A DNA stretch of 64,000 bases from Neptunicella sp048268085 (GTDB lineage: Bacteria; Pseudomonadota; Gammaproteobacteria; Enterobacterales; Alteromonadaceae), in contig NZ_JBLWWF010000001.1 in the NCBI RefSeq assembly GCF_048268085.1, positions 124,001 to 188,000 on the forward strand. Direction: 5' to 3'. Every line of letters starts with the position of its first letter. The first letter of the stretch is position 1. The notes below the pieces were generated by a model. That model did not search any database and was not told where the DNA came from. It saw nothing but the letters and a program-made list of their open reading frames with translations. The position numbers were made by a program, and so were the translations under genes. Below are positions 35,823-44,209 of this stretch, piece by piece.

Positions 35823-38108
35823 ATGCAAAAGTTAGTTCAACGATATATGACGGTGCTGACCTTATTGGTACCGGCCAGTTTATTTTCGGTAGCATCTGTG
35901 GCTGCTACGGCCGAATTGGTGCAACAGAATAATCGACTCAAGGTCAGTACCGATAATGGTAAATTACAGGTCAGCGCCAGCGAAGGTAAGCAACTTAAAA
36001 TATTACTACAAAGTATAAAATTCAATTATCAGAGTGCGAAGAAGTGGGATATTAGTACCGCTGATCAGAACTCGATTCAACTTACCGGTCACTTTGCGCC
36101 AAGTGCAGAATTTTATCGTACGGTTTATGATAATGATCAACGTCTGGTTAATCTGACCATTAGTAAAGTGAGCGGTGGATTTCGCTTACATGCTTCCCCT
36201 AAATGGGGGCGACAGGTCACGCTGGAATTAAAAGATCTGGATGATCATATTTTTGGTTTGACCGAAGGTTTACAGCCAGATAATCGTTTGTCTCCCGATT
36301 TGCGTAATTCGGTGATCCAAGTGGATGTGAATGCTGAAGAAGCCAGTATTCATGAAAACTTTGCTTCAGCTCATTCAGCCTTTTTTATCAGTAGTTTAGG
36401 TTATGGATCGTTTTTTGATACCTTTGCACGGGGTACCTACAGCATTGCGATAAACGGGGTGCATCGCATTCATCATGACGGTGGAGAGCTGGATTGGTAT
36501 CTGTTTTTTGGGGATAGCGGTGCGCAAATTCATCAAGCTTATTTTGATCTGATTGGCGATCCCAAAAGCGTACCTGCTTGGGGATTAGGACCAATTGGCT
36601 GGCGCGATCAAAACGATGGTGGTGCAGCCGAGGTGTTGGACGACATTGAAAAAATGAATCAGCTCGAAATCCCGTTTACCTCCTGGTTTATCGACCGTCC
36701 GTACAGTGATGGAACTCATGGCTGGTCAGAGATGAATTTTAGCCCGATCTTTGCCGAACCGGGCAAATGGATCAGTAAAATCCGTCATGATTACGGATTG
36801 GAATTTATGACCTGGACCACCCCGGCATTTTTTGGCGCCACGCCTTTTGCCAAGCATTTATTAGGTAGCTTTAGTTATATTGATTTAACCGATAAAAATA
36901 CGGTGGATGCGTTCAAGCAAACACTGGTAGACAAGCAACTGCAATACGGTGTGAAAGGTCATAAAATCGATCGAGCCGACGAAGGCTTTCCGGTATATGA
37001 AAAATGGCAGGACGAATCGGTATTACCGGCTTATCGCCGCAATCAATATGCCTATTTGATGGCCAAAGTCCATGATGAAGCGCTACGCAGTGTGTGGGGA
37101 GATGATCAAATTACCTTCGTACGTTCGGCGATTCATCGTAGCCAGCCTTATGTGAGCGCTATCTGGGCTGGCGATCCGCGTACCACCTGGGAAGGGTTGC
37201 AAAGCAATTTTGCCAATGCCGCGCGCAGTGCCTTTATGGGCTTCCCGGTGTGGGGTACCGATGTGGGTGGCTATCAGGGGGATGGTTATATTCCCGAAGA
37301 CTTATATTTGCGCTGGTTACAGGCAGGTAGTATGAGTGGCTTATTTGAAATAAAACTCGATGGTGCCGGTGGTGATGGCAAAGACAGAATGCCTTGGCAA
37401 TACAGCGAAAAGGTACAAAACCAGTTCCGCGCTATTCTGGATGACCGTATGCAACTGGTGCCTTATCTATATTCACTGGCACAAACCAGTGGTGATAATG
37501 GCACGTTGATGCAACCGTTGGCTTATCGCCATCTGGACGACAGCAACACCTATTCTGTGTGGGATGAATTTTATGTGGGCGACGGGATTTTAGTCGCACC
37601 GGTATTCGAGCCCGGTGAACATCGCAGTGTGTATTTGCCACAAGGTCAATGGCGTGATTTTGATGATGCCAGTGTGCGTTTTGAAGGAGGTAAAACGATC
37701 AAGGTCGATGCACCACTGAGCAAGTTGCCGCGTTTTGTTCAGGCTAATAGTGTATTTGTCACCGGCAACCTGTATGCGGGTAATAGCAAATTATGGCAAC
37801 AGCAGCCTAAACAACTGATTATTCATGCTTTCCCGGGTGAAAAAGATAGCCAAAAAGCATTTACCTACGTGGATATGTTGGATAAGGATCAACACAAAAT
37901 TATCAAACTGGAGCGCAGTGCCAAGCAGATAATCGTTAGCAGCCCCGCAATGAGTTATTTGCGTCAGTTTGAAGTTGTGTTGGATGCCAAGCCGCATAAA
38001 GTACAAATTAACGGTACTGAGGTAGATTTTGCTTACGATGCACAAAGTAAGCTGCTAAAGGTTAAATCTGCTCTACAGTCTGATATTAGTCTGGCGATTA
38101 GTTTGTAA
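35823..38108 (+). CDS. Exported glycoside hydrolase family 31 enzyme
   Basis: 761 residues with a signal peptide (TVLTLLVPASLFSVASVAATA). The GH31 barrel is clear: WGLGPIGWRDQNDGG, FTSWFIDRPYSDG, and the likely nucleophile D383 in GHKIDRADEGFP. The acid/base is D451 in IWAGDPRTTWEGL, followed by FPVWGTDVGGYQG. C-terminal beta-sandwich region follows. The nucleophile motif KIDRADE is not the WxDMNE of alpha-glucosidases, so the substrate may be another alpha-linked sugar, perhaps one attached to rhamnose-containing glycans. GGAAG precedes the ATG. Last gene of the rhamnose operon, ended by a strong terminator. Confidence 0.9.
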   Translation: MQKLVQRYMTVLTLLVPASLFSVASVAATAELVQQNNRLKVSTDNGKLQVSASEGKQLKILLQSIKFNYQSAKKWDISTADQNSIQLTGHFAPSAEFYRTVYDNDQRLVNLTISKVSGGFRLHASPKWGRQVTLELKDLDDHIFGLTEGLQPDNRLSPDLRNSVIQVDVNAEEASIHENFASAHSAFFISSLGYGSFFDTFARGTYSIAINGVHRIHHDGGELDWYLFFGDSGAQIHQAYFDLIGDPKSVPAWGLGPIGWRDQNDGGAAEVLDDIEKMNQLEIPFTSWFIDRPYSDGTHGWSEMNFSPIFAEPGKWISKIRHDYGLEFMTWTTPAFFGATPFAKHLLGSFSYIDLTDKNTVDAFKQTLVDKQLQYGVKGHKIDRADEGFPVYEKWQDESVLPAYRRNQYAYLMAKVHDEALRSVWGDDQITFVRSAIHRSQPYVSAIWAGDPRTTWEGLQSNFANAARSAFMGFPVWGTDVGGYQGDGYIPEDLYLRWLQAGSMSGLFEIKLDGAGGDGKDRMPWQYSEKVQNQFRAILDDRMQLVPYLYSLAQTSGDNGTLMQPLAYRHLDDSNTYSVWDEFYVGDGILVAPVFEPGEHRSVYLPQGQWRDFDDASVRFEGGKTIKVDAPLSKLPRFVQANSVFVTGNLYAGNSKLWQQQPKQLIIHAFPGEKDSQKAFTYVDMLDKDQHKIIKLERSAKQIIVSSPAMSYLRQFEVVLDAKPHKVQINGTEVDFAYDAQSKLLKVKSALQSDISLAISL

Positions 38109-38139
38109 CAGGTACTTAATCGTAGTTCGATTTACTCAC

Positions 38140-38170
38140 AAAACCACCCGGCAGGGTGGTTTTGTTTTTG
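38140..38170 (+). terminator. Rho-independent terminator of the rhamnose operon
   Basis: Stem AAAACCACCC / GGGTGGTTTT with a short GGCA loop at 38140-38163, followed by GTTTTTG. It lies 32 bp after the GH31 stop codon. Confidence 0.9.
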
Positions 38171-38267
38171 TGCTTATATGACCGCTACGACCCTAATCCA
38201 GTTGCCATGTTAAGCCGACTGGCTTAGTCTGCCTGTCAATTCAATCCGCTCTGTTATAGGTGATGTT

Positions 38268-40109
38268 GTGTATACCGCGCTTCCTAATCGTCCTGACTGG
38301 ACGGCCTTGTTAAAATCCGGTAATCGACTTTTTATTGGCTCCAATGCGGCGGTGCCCAATGGTCTGATTGATGACTTGATTAACCACAGTAAGGACTTGC
38401 ACGATATTGAAGTGGTACACATTAATACCGTGTCCGATAGCCGCTGGGTCGAGCCTGAATATAAAGAGCTGTTTAAGGTGAACACCTTTTTTATCAACGG
38501 CGATAAAATGCGACAAGCGGTAAACGAAGGCCGTGCCGATTATACGCCGTGTTTCTTGTCTGAAGTGCCCTCGGTATTTGAGCAGGATGTGATGCCCATT
38601 GATGTGGCTTTGGTGATGGTCAGTCCGCCGGATCAATACGGCTATTGTTCACTCGGGGTGGCGGTGGATGTGGTGTTTGCCGCTATTCGCAAGGCTAAAA
38701 AGGTGGTGGCGCAAATTAACCCTAAAATGCCGCGCACTAACGGTCATTCCTATGTGCATGTGAGTGATTTTCATGCCTGTATTGAGCTGGCACAAACCCT
38801 GCCGGAAATGCCCAGTTTTGAACTGGATAAAAAAACTGAGCGGATAGGTCAGTATGTATCCATGCTGGTGGAAGACGGCTCCACCATCCAACTGGGTATC
38901 GGTAAAATCCCTAACGCGGTATTGCGTTACTTACAAAATCATCAAAATTTAGGCGTGCATAGTGAACTGATTACCGACGGTATTATCGAGCTGATGTGCA
39001 AAGGGGTGATTAACAACCGCAGCAAGACTTTTCACCCCGGTAAAGTGGTGACCAGCTTTTGTCTGGGCAGCCAGAAATTGTATGACTTTGTGGACAATAA
39101 TCCTCATGTGGAATTTTACCCGGTGGATTACGTGAACTCGCCGGCTAATATCGCGCGTAATCATAATATGGTGGCGATCAATAGCGCGTTGGAAGTGGAT
39201 TTAACCGGACAGGTGGTATCCGATTCTTTGGGCTACCAGTTTTACAGCGGCATTGGCGGGCAGGTGGATTTTATTCGCGGGGCGGCGATGTCAAAGGGCG
39301 GTAAACCTATTATCGCCATGCCATCCACGGCAAAAAACGGCACTGTGTCGCGCATTGTGCCGACCATTACCGAAGGCAGCGGTGTGGTGACCTCGCGCGG
39401 TCATGTGCATTATGTGGTGACCGAATTTGGGGTGGCATCGTTAAAAGGTCGCAGTATTCGTGAACGGGCGCTGGAACTCATTCGTATTGCCCATCCGGAT
39501 TTTAGATCGCAACTATTGGAAGCGGTGCGTAACCACTACTGGGTGCCCAATTACCAAAAAAATTATCCCCGCGAAGTCCCTGAGCTGGGTGAAATCAATG
39601 TAAAGCCGCTGGTTATTGATGGAGAAGAATACGATTTACGTCCGCTTAATCCGGCTGATGAACGCCGTTTGCAGGAGTTTTTCTATTCACACACCAAAGA
39701 AACCCTGTTTAATCGCTATAACCATTATCCCACTCAGATGACTCGTGAGAAATCCTGCGAGTTGGTTAGTGTGGATCAAAGTCGCGACTTGGCGCTATGT
39801 ATTGTGAAGCAGAAAGGCTCGGTGTCGGAGTTAAAAGCGGTGGGGCGCTACTACCTTAATACCGACGAACAAGGCTGTGAAGTGGCCTTTGTCACCCGTG
39901 AACAATATCACGGTAAGGGCATGGCAACCCAGTTGCTGCGCGAAATGATCCTGATTGCCAAACAACGGGGGTTAAAGCGCATGTATGCTTGTGTGCGACA
40001 AGATAACAGCACCATGTTACGCCTGTTTGAAAATAACGGCTTTGTTTGTCAGCCATTTGATGAACCGGGCGAGCTGACGCTTATTTTAAATCTGGAAAGG
40101 CCAATATGA
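38268..40109 (+). CDS. Acetyl-CoA hydrolase/CoA-transferase fused to a GNAT acetyltransferase
   Basis: 613 residues. Residues about 1-430 form an acetyl-CoA hydrolase/4-hydroxybutyrate CoA-transferase domain (RLFIGSNAAVPNGLIDDLI, VSPPDQYGYCSLGVAVD, QLGIGKIPNAVL, GIGGQVDFIRGAAMSKGGK, and VTEFGVASLKGRS with the catalytic-type Glu). Residues about 460-613 are a GNAT domain of the Pat type (EVAFVTREQYHGKGMATQLL, LFENNGF). The architecture parallels Pat protein acetyltransferases, in which a CoA-ligase-like domain is joined to a GNAT. GTG start with AGGTGA upstream. The stop codon overlaps the start of the deacetylase-like gene (ATGA), so both are made together. Confidence 0.88.
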   Translation: MYTALPNRPDWTALLKSGNRLFIGSNAAVPNGLIDDLINHSKDLHDIEVVHINTVSDSRWVEPEYKELFKVNTFFINGDKMRQAVNEGRADYTPCFLSEVPSVFEQDVMPIDVALVMVSPPDQYGYCSLGVAVDVVFAAIRKAKKVVAQINPKMPRTNGHSYVHVSDFHACIELAQTLPEMPSFELDKKTERIGQYVSMLVEDGSTIQLGIGKIPNAVLRYLQNHQNLGVHSELITDGIIELMCKGVINNRSKTFHPGKVVTSFCLGSQKLYDFVDNNPHVEFYPVDYVNSPANIARNHNMVAINSALEVDLTGQVVSDSLGYQFYSGIGGQVDFIRGAAMSKGGKPIIAMPSTAKNGTVSRIVPTITEGSGVVTSRGHVHYVVTEFGVASLKGRSIRERALELIRIAHPDFRSQLLEAVRNHYWVPNYQKNYPREVPELGEINVKPLVIDGEEYDLRPLNPADERRLQEFFYSHTKETLFNRYNHYPTQMTREKSCELVSVDQSRDLALCIVKQKGSVSELKAVGRYYLNTDEQGCEVAFVTREQYHGKGMATQLLREMILIAKQRGLKRMYACVRQDNSTMLRLFENNGFVCQPFDEPGELTLILNLERPI

Positions 40110-41023
40110 GTTTGGTGTTTATCAGCCATCCTAACTGTGCATTACATGATGTGGGCAATGAACACCCGGAGTCACCGGAACGGCTGGATTCAATTAATGA
40201 CCGCTTAATCACCTCCGGGCTGGATTTTTCGCTGGTAAAACTCCAAGCCGAACCGGCCACTAAACAACACTTGTACCGGGTGCATGATCAATCCTATGTG
40301 GATGAGATTTTTGCCAAAACACCCGAGCACGGCATGGTGCATTTGGACGACGATACCCAGATGATGTCACGCAGTCTGGATGCCGCGTTGTACGCCGCCG
40401 GGGCCAATATCATGGCTGTCGATAAAGTGATGAGTGGCGAGGCCAAACAGGCGTTTTGCGCAGTGCGTCCGCCCGGTCACCATGCCGAGCGCGATAAAGC
40501 CATGGGCTTTTGTATTTTCAATAATGTTGCGGTAGCGGCAGCTCATGCCATGGAGGTTTATGGCTTAGAGCGGGTGGCGATTATCGATTTTGATGTACAT
40601 CACGGTAACGGTACCGAAAATATTTTTTTTGATGATCCACGGGTGTTGTTTTGCTCGTCTTATCAGTATCCGTTTTACCCGCACAATGTTGGGCCGGGTA
40701 ATGCACATATACTGAATTTACCCCTGCCACCGGGCACCGATGGTGACAGTTGGCAGGAAGCGATAACGGAACAATGGTTGGCTAAAATCGATGCTTTTGC
40801 CCCGCAGTTAGTTTTGTTTTCCGCCGGTTTTGACGCCCATTTTGAAGACGATATGGCACATTTTAAACTGGTGGAAACCGACTACCACTGGATCACCAAT
40901 GAGATGAAAAAAATCGCCGATAAGCATTGCGGGGGAAGAATGATTTCTACCCTGGAAGGCGGCTACAATTACAGTGCCCTGGGGCGCAGTGTGGCGGTGC
41001 ATATCAAAGCAATGATGGATTAG
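40106..41023 (+). CDS. Histone-deacetylase-like amidohydrolase (AcuC/class II HDAC family)
   Basis: 305 residues, zinc-dependent deacetylase fold. The catalytic dyad H125-H126 lies in RPPGHHAERDKAMGFC, and zinc ligands D163 and H165 in IIDFDVHHGNG with D243 in FSAGFDAH. The N-terminal ALHDVGNEHPESPERL and C-terminal STLEGGYNYSALG complete the signature. Family members remove acetyl groups from proteins, polyamines or small molecules. The 4-nt overlap with the acetyl-CoA hydrolase/GNAT gene suggests that the two act on the same modification in opposite directions. Confidence 0.93.
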   Translation: MSLVFISHPNCALHDVGNEHPESPERLDSINDRLITSGLDFSLVKLQAEPATKQHLYRVHDQSYVDEIFAKTPEHGMVHLDDDTQMMSRSLDAALYAAGANIMAVDKVMSGEAKQAFCAVRPPGHHAERDKAMGFCIFNNVAVAAAHAMEVYGLERVAIIDFDVHHGNGTENIFFDDPRVLFCSSYQYPFYPHNVGPGNAHILNLPLPPGTDGDSWQEAITEQWLAKIDAFAPQLVLFSAGFDAHFEDDMAHFKLVETDYHWITNEMKKIADKHCGGRMISTLEGGYNYSALGRSVAVHIKAMMD

Positions 41024-41048
41024 GGTTTTTAATTGCAAGTGGTTGTTT

Positions 41049-41221
41049 GCCGTCCCTGGCTTTTTTTCTCCCCGCATCCCTGCGGGGCGAGCCTGTTTTG
41101 AAGCACTAAAGAAAGCTTGTAGGAGGGGCTTTAGCCCCGAACATTTGTCTAACACAAAGCATGTGATCTATTGCTGCGCAAATCAGCTAAGTAATAAAAT
41201 TTGAGTTTGGGTGTCGCGCTG
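41049..41221. repeat. Intergenic direct repeat, copy 1
   Basis: The best-conserved part (41092-41221, 130 bp) recurs at 41291-41420 with four visible mismatches. The preceding 40 bp, with CCTGGC, a T-run and CATCCCTGCGG, is also partly shared. Inside is the palindrome GGGGCTTTAGCCCC, a REP-like core. No coding frame is conserved between copies. Confidence 0.9.
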
Positions 41222-41249
41222 ACACACAACTATATTGGCTTCGCCAACT

Positions 41250-41420
41250 GCCATCCATGGCTTTTTTGTGCCACATCCCTGCGGCTCAACCCTGTTTTGA
41301 AGCACCAAAGAAAGCTTGTAGGAGGGGCTTTAGCCCCGAACATTTGTCTAACCCAAAGCATGTGATCTATTGCTGCGCAACTCAGCTGAGTAATAAAATT
41401 TGAGTTTGGGTGTCGCGCTG
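41250..41420. repeat. Intergenic direct repeat, copy 2
   Basis: Second copy of the repeat described at 41049, offset by 199 bp. It carries the same GGGGCTTTAGCCCC palindrome and the same downstream ATGTGATCTATTGCTGCGC segment. The close match suggests a recent tandem duplication, or insertion of two members of a genome-wide intergenic family. Confidence 0.9.
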
Positions 41421-41480
41421 GCGACGGCAGCCAAAGGGGAACAAGTGGCGGTTCCCCTTTGGAATCCCCCGTCACCCTTG

Positions 41481-41610
41481 CAGTAACAACACAAAAATCT
41501 TGTTCAGGCTACCGGTATCACAGCAAATCCACGTCCCTTCAGCCGCTGTTTTCTCGACATCCCTGTCTCGAATACCGGTAGGCTAATCTGAACAAGATTT
41601 TTGTTTACTG
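41481..41610. repeat. Large imperfect inverted repeat (130-bp stem-loop)
   Basis: Left arm 41481-41518 and right arm 41572-41610 are complementary over about 35 positions, with small bulges. Both arms carry ACAAAAATCTTGTTCAG and TACCGGTAT in inverted orientation. The loop is about 53 bp. There is no open frame of note; it could be a non-autonomous element (MITE-like), a processed RNA or a very long hairpin. Confidence 0.85.
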
Positions 41611-41683
41611 CAAAGGGAAGGTAAAACCAAAATCGTTCGTTCTGAGCTCGAGGAACGAGTAGTCGAAGGATGAGTTCACTGCG

Positions 41684-41714
41684 TCATACTCGCGAAAGCG
41701 GGTATCCAGAAACT
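41684..41714. repeat. REP-like palindrome
   Basis: ATACTCGC-GAAA-GCGGGTAT within GTCATACTCGCG...GTATCCAG, the common bacterial interspersed palindrome of the form GTCATnCCCGCGAAAGCGGGnATCCA. Related copies are at 43407 and 44132 in this window. Confidence 0.8.
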
Positions 41715-41977
41715 TGCGGGTGAAAAGCCCTCTTTGTTTTTTGACTCAATACTTAGTGCTTATTTAACCTATTGATTTAGCTGATTTTGCAGAGTAAGGT
41801 GAAAAAATAAAATCAGGAAAGAAGGAATTTCACCCGGTACGAATACGGGGATTTAATCCAAAGAGGAAGGAAATCAATAACTCCGCCCCTTTGATTCCGA
41901 CCCCTTTGAGTAGGATCGTGCATGTGGCTAAAGGATTGAATTCGTGATATTTAATGATTAAGCTCTTCAAATAAGCG

Positions 41978-41998
41978 AAGTGCATGCGCACTTTTTAA
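41978..41998 (+). terminator. Terminator-like hairpin just before the lipoprotein gene
   Basis: AAGTGC-ATGC-GCACTT followed by TTT at 41978-41996. It lies about 40 bp upstream of the next start codon, so it may end transcription from the repeat region or attenuate the following gene. Confidence 0.45.
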
Positions 41999-42035
41999 TC
42001 GATATGTTATATAACCAACAAACAAGGAAGTAGGA

Positions 42036-42611
42036 ATGAATAAATTTGCTCTAAAAACTATTGTTACAGCTTTTATTTCGCTCAGTTTAATAGGATGCCA
42101 ATCTACGGCACCTCGCACTTACAATGAAATTGCTTCTAATATCTATGAGAAAGATAAACCAGAGATGATTGAGGCAAAGAAACTAGGTGCTCCGATTCTT
42201 ATGACGAGTTTATGGTCAAATAAGCCAAATTCAGCAGGCGGCGTTACAGTTAGAGGGTTTTATTACGCGTTAGCTGATTCAGATAATCCAATAAAATATA
42301 TTGATTTTGAAGTCATTCCTTATAACGCGGTAAATGATGTCGTTGCTTCAACTATTGACGGTAAAACCAAAGCAAGTCTAAGGGTTACTGGCCCGTTAGT
42401 AGAAAAACAGGGCGAAAATATACCAGTCATATGGGAAAACGTTTGGTATAACAACTCTCTATCATGTGTTCAGCTTAACTCAATAACATTTGAGTATATA
42501 AACGGTGATAAAAAAACTTATAGTGAAGACTTTGACGATATAATGTCTGACCAGCTTACAAATGGAAAACCGTGCGGGGGGCTTCCAAGAAATAAATCTC
42601 CTCAACTATAG
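42036..42611 (+). CDS. Putative lipoprotein, function unknown
   Basis: 191 residues. Signal peptide of lipoprotein type with LSLIGC giving Cys21. The mature part (QSTAPRTYNEIASNIYEKDK, then GGVTVRGFYYALADSDNPIKYIDFEVIPYN) has the strand-rich pattern of a small beta-sandwich. Two later Cys residues (SLSCVQL, KPCGG) may pair. No family recognised. AAGGAAG lies upstream at good distance and a terminator follows, so it is a genuine single gene. Its AT-rich composition and position among repeats suggest an accessory gene. Confidence 0.7.
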   Translation: MNKFALKTIVTAFISLSLIGCQSTAPRTYNEIASNIYEKDKPEMIEAKKLGAPILMTSLWSNKPNSAGGVTVRGFYYALADSDNPIKYIDFEVIPYNAVNDVVASTIDGKTKASLRVTGPLVEKQGENIPVIWENVWYNNSLSCVQLNSITFEYINGDKKTYSEDFDDIMSDQLTNGKPCGGLPRNKSPQL

Positions 42612-42630
42612 TCAGGTGTTTGATAAAAAT

Positions 42631-42669
42631 ATGTTAGGGGCTGCTCTGCTAAGTCGCCCCAACATTTTT
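42631..42669 (+). terminator. Terminator of the lipoprotein gene
   Basis: Stem ATGTT(A)GGGGC (42631-42641) / GCCCCAACAT (about 42656-42664) followed by TTTTT. It lies 20 bp after the lipoprotein stop codon. Confidence 0.8.
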
Positions 42670-42682
42670 ACTTAAATAGCGT

Positions 42683-43051
42683 TTAATTAATACATTTATT
42701 ATAAGTTTTCGCAAACTCATAAAAGTTTTCAACAGTTGTTTTTGTAAGTATTTTTGTATTATGCAGCTCGAGGTATTTTTGATAAATCTGTTTATGAAAA
42801 ACCAAGTAAAATTTAATTCCATTGATATTACTCTCATTAGCAAAAAAATCAGAACCAGAAACCCGATTAAATTTTGAGTTAAACATTAAAAAATTATCAT
42901 TGTCGTCAAATTTTCCAGTAACAACTTTATTATAAAATTCTCCATCATCTATCAGTTCAAAATCAAATCTTTCTACTTTACAGTGTTTTTTTATTCTACT
43001 TGCATTTTCATACCTACCTTTTATTAATAACTCTTGAAATATTGCTATCAT
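42683..43051 (-). CDS. Hypothetical protein, 122 residues
   Basis: Not recognised. The sequence is charged and aromatic-rich (RIKKHCKVERFDFELIDDGE, NGIKFYLVFHKQIYQKYLEL), with no signal peptide or membrane helix; probably a small soluble alpha/beta protein. ATG at 43051, with GGAGG in GAGGAGGTGATTA about six bases upstream, a strong ribosome site that argues for real translation. It is very AT-rich compared with the flanking loci, consistent with recent acquisition. No partner is obvious. Confidence 0.6.
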   Translation of the reverse strand: MIAIFQELLIKGRYENASRIKKHCKVERFDFELIDDGEFYNKVVTGKFDDNDNFLMFNSKFNRVSGSDFFANESNINGIKFYLVFHKQIYQKYLELHNTKILTKTTVENFYEFAKTYNKCIN

Positions 43052-43150
43052 TAATCACCTCCTCTAACTAGTTTATAATTTATACCTACCATATATTATA
43101 TTTTCAGCGTAGGTTTCGACCATTTTTTACGAGAGTTGGTTCAAAAATAA

Positions 43151-43396
43151 TTACAGGTTGGATCTTTTAGTTTTCTTAACTGAAAATTCGTGCTTTAAAC
43201 ACTCAATTGTGAGATTTTCTATCTCAGATAAGATTGCCTCAGAATGTTTTGTTTCTGCAACTTCAGTAGCTTGCTCATCATTGGAGTCCCACATGGCATA
43301 TGTTTCTTTACCTCCGTCATATTCGCTCTCTACAGCTGTAAGGAAGTTTTCAACCTCGTTTACGCAAGGCAAGTTCGAGTCGTCGTTAAAACCCAC
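43151..43396 (-). CDS. Hypothetical acidic protein, 81 residues (doubtful)
   Basis: Acidic short frame (EVENFLTAVESEYDGGKETYAM, NDEQATEVAETKHSEAI) ending in a basic KKTKRSNL. Not recognised. The putative start is a GTG at 43396 that abuts a REP-like palindrome, and no convincing ribosome site is seen. It may therefore be a remnant of a longer gene cut by the repeat, or non-coding. Amino-acid composition is protein-like, hence listed at low confidence. Confidence 0.35.
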   Translation of the reverse strand: MGFNDDSNLPCVNEVENFLTAVESEYDGGKETYAMWDSNDEQATEVAETKHSEAILSEIENLTIECLKHEFSVKKTKRSNL

Positions 43397-43406
43397 AACG
43401 CTGCTG

Positions 43407-43440
43407 CGTCATTCCCGCATGTTGTTAGCGGGAATCCATA
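43407..43440. repeat. REP-like palindrome
   Basis: ATTCCCGC (43411-43418) / GCGGGAAT (43428-43435) inside GTCATTCCCGC...GCGGGAATCCA. Same family as the copy at 41684. It touches the start of the doubtful 81-residue frame. Confidence 0.8.
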
Positions 43441-43635
43441 GTGCTGAAGGTGGAATGAAAAGACTGCTTTGAGCGACATATAGGAGCTCTAATCATTTAG
43501 TCTAAAAAACCTCAGAAAATTCATGCTGGTTAGTGAATGTAAGTACCGAATTAACAACATCTATAAAACGTACGTGTCAAATCAATATTAGGTTGGAAGA
43601 ATGGCTTCCAATCATTAATTGAGAGTATATTTTTT

Positions 43636-43941
43636 ATGAAGAAAGTTAAATTTGGAAAATTTGTGGTGGAAGCAGATCTTGAGTTTTACGAGCGATCTGG
43701 TGTTACTAAATGCGTAGGACATATAGTGCCTGAGCAACGTGATGAAATTAAATTAAGTGAAGAATTGGGTGAGTACCCTTATAAGGAATATATCGGCCCA
43801 GCACTTATTGATGGTAAAAATGTCACGATAAAGACAACTTTACACCTATCAGGGCGAGTTGATAACTATTTTACAACTAACATCGAACCATTCGATAAAG
43901 GCTATTGTGGCGTCGAAATCATCTCTGACTTAGAGAATTAG
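43636..43941 (+). CDS. Hypothetical protein, 101 residues
   Basis: Not recognised. Soluble, strand-rich pattern (VKFGKFVVEADLEFYERSG, GKNVTIKTTLHLSGRVDNYF) with no signal or membrane segment. ATG at 43636 preceded by a weak GAGAG. AT-rich like the neighbouring small genes. Small single-domain proteins in such islands are sometimes immunity proteins, but there is no toxin gene next to it and I make no such call. Confidence 0.5.
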   Translation: MKKVKFGKFVVEADLEFYERSGVTKCVGHIVPEQRDEIKLSEELGEYPYKEYIGPALIDGKNVTIKTTLHLSGRVDNYFTTNIEPFDKGYCGVEIISDLEN

Positions 43942-44209
43942 GAAAGCTGAGTGGTTTATCGCTTTCTGTTAAGTTTTTAAGTGTCCGCTTCATGGCTGAA
44001 GCTAGTCGTTTATAGCTAGCTTAAAGGCAGTTCATAGTCGGAAACTGACATTGACGACCGCGCACATGGTTGCGAGCATCTCACCATCACTAGCGGTGGG
44101 AATAAACGGGGTTAGAGCAGTTTTATTCTGGATTCCGCCTCAAAACACTGCCGTAATGACGGCAGTGTTGATGTTGCGTTATCAATACTTTTTTTTGTAT
44201 TTTTCCGGT
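43942..44209. repeat. Intergenic stretch with a REP-like hairpin
   Basis: Contains a perfect 11-bp stem AACACTGCCGT / ACGGCAGTGTT (44144-44169, AATG loop), preceded by CTGGATTCCGC, the reverse form of the REP-like repeats at 41684 and 43407. The hairpin may also help terminate the convergent esterase gene. Nothing else recognised. Confidence 0.6.

Noticed and set aside
28157..38108. Reading the permease-kinase pair as a nucleoside or purine operon
   Set aside because: Neighbours are rhamnose isomerase, rhamnulose-1-phosphate aldolase and a DeoR-type regulator, with no nucleotide genes, so a rhamnose role fits better.
41024..42035. Insertion sequence in the repeat-rich kilobase
   Set aside because: No transposase frame, no terminal inverted repeats with target duplication seen; the content is palindromic repeats and a direct duplication.
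42612..42682. GTTAGGGGC...GCCCCAAC pair, considered as an integron attC site
   Set aside because: The core-site order is the reverse of attC (which begins RYYYAAC and ends GTTRRRY), the hairpin is followed by TTTTT, and there is no integrase. It is a terminator.
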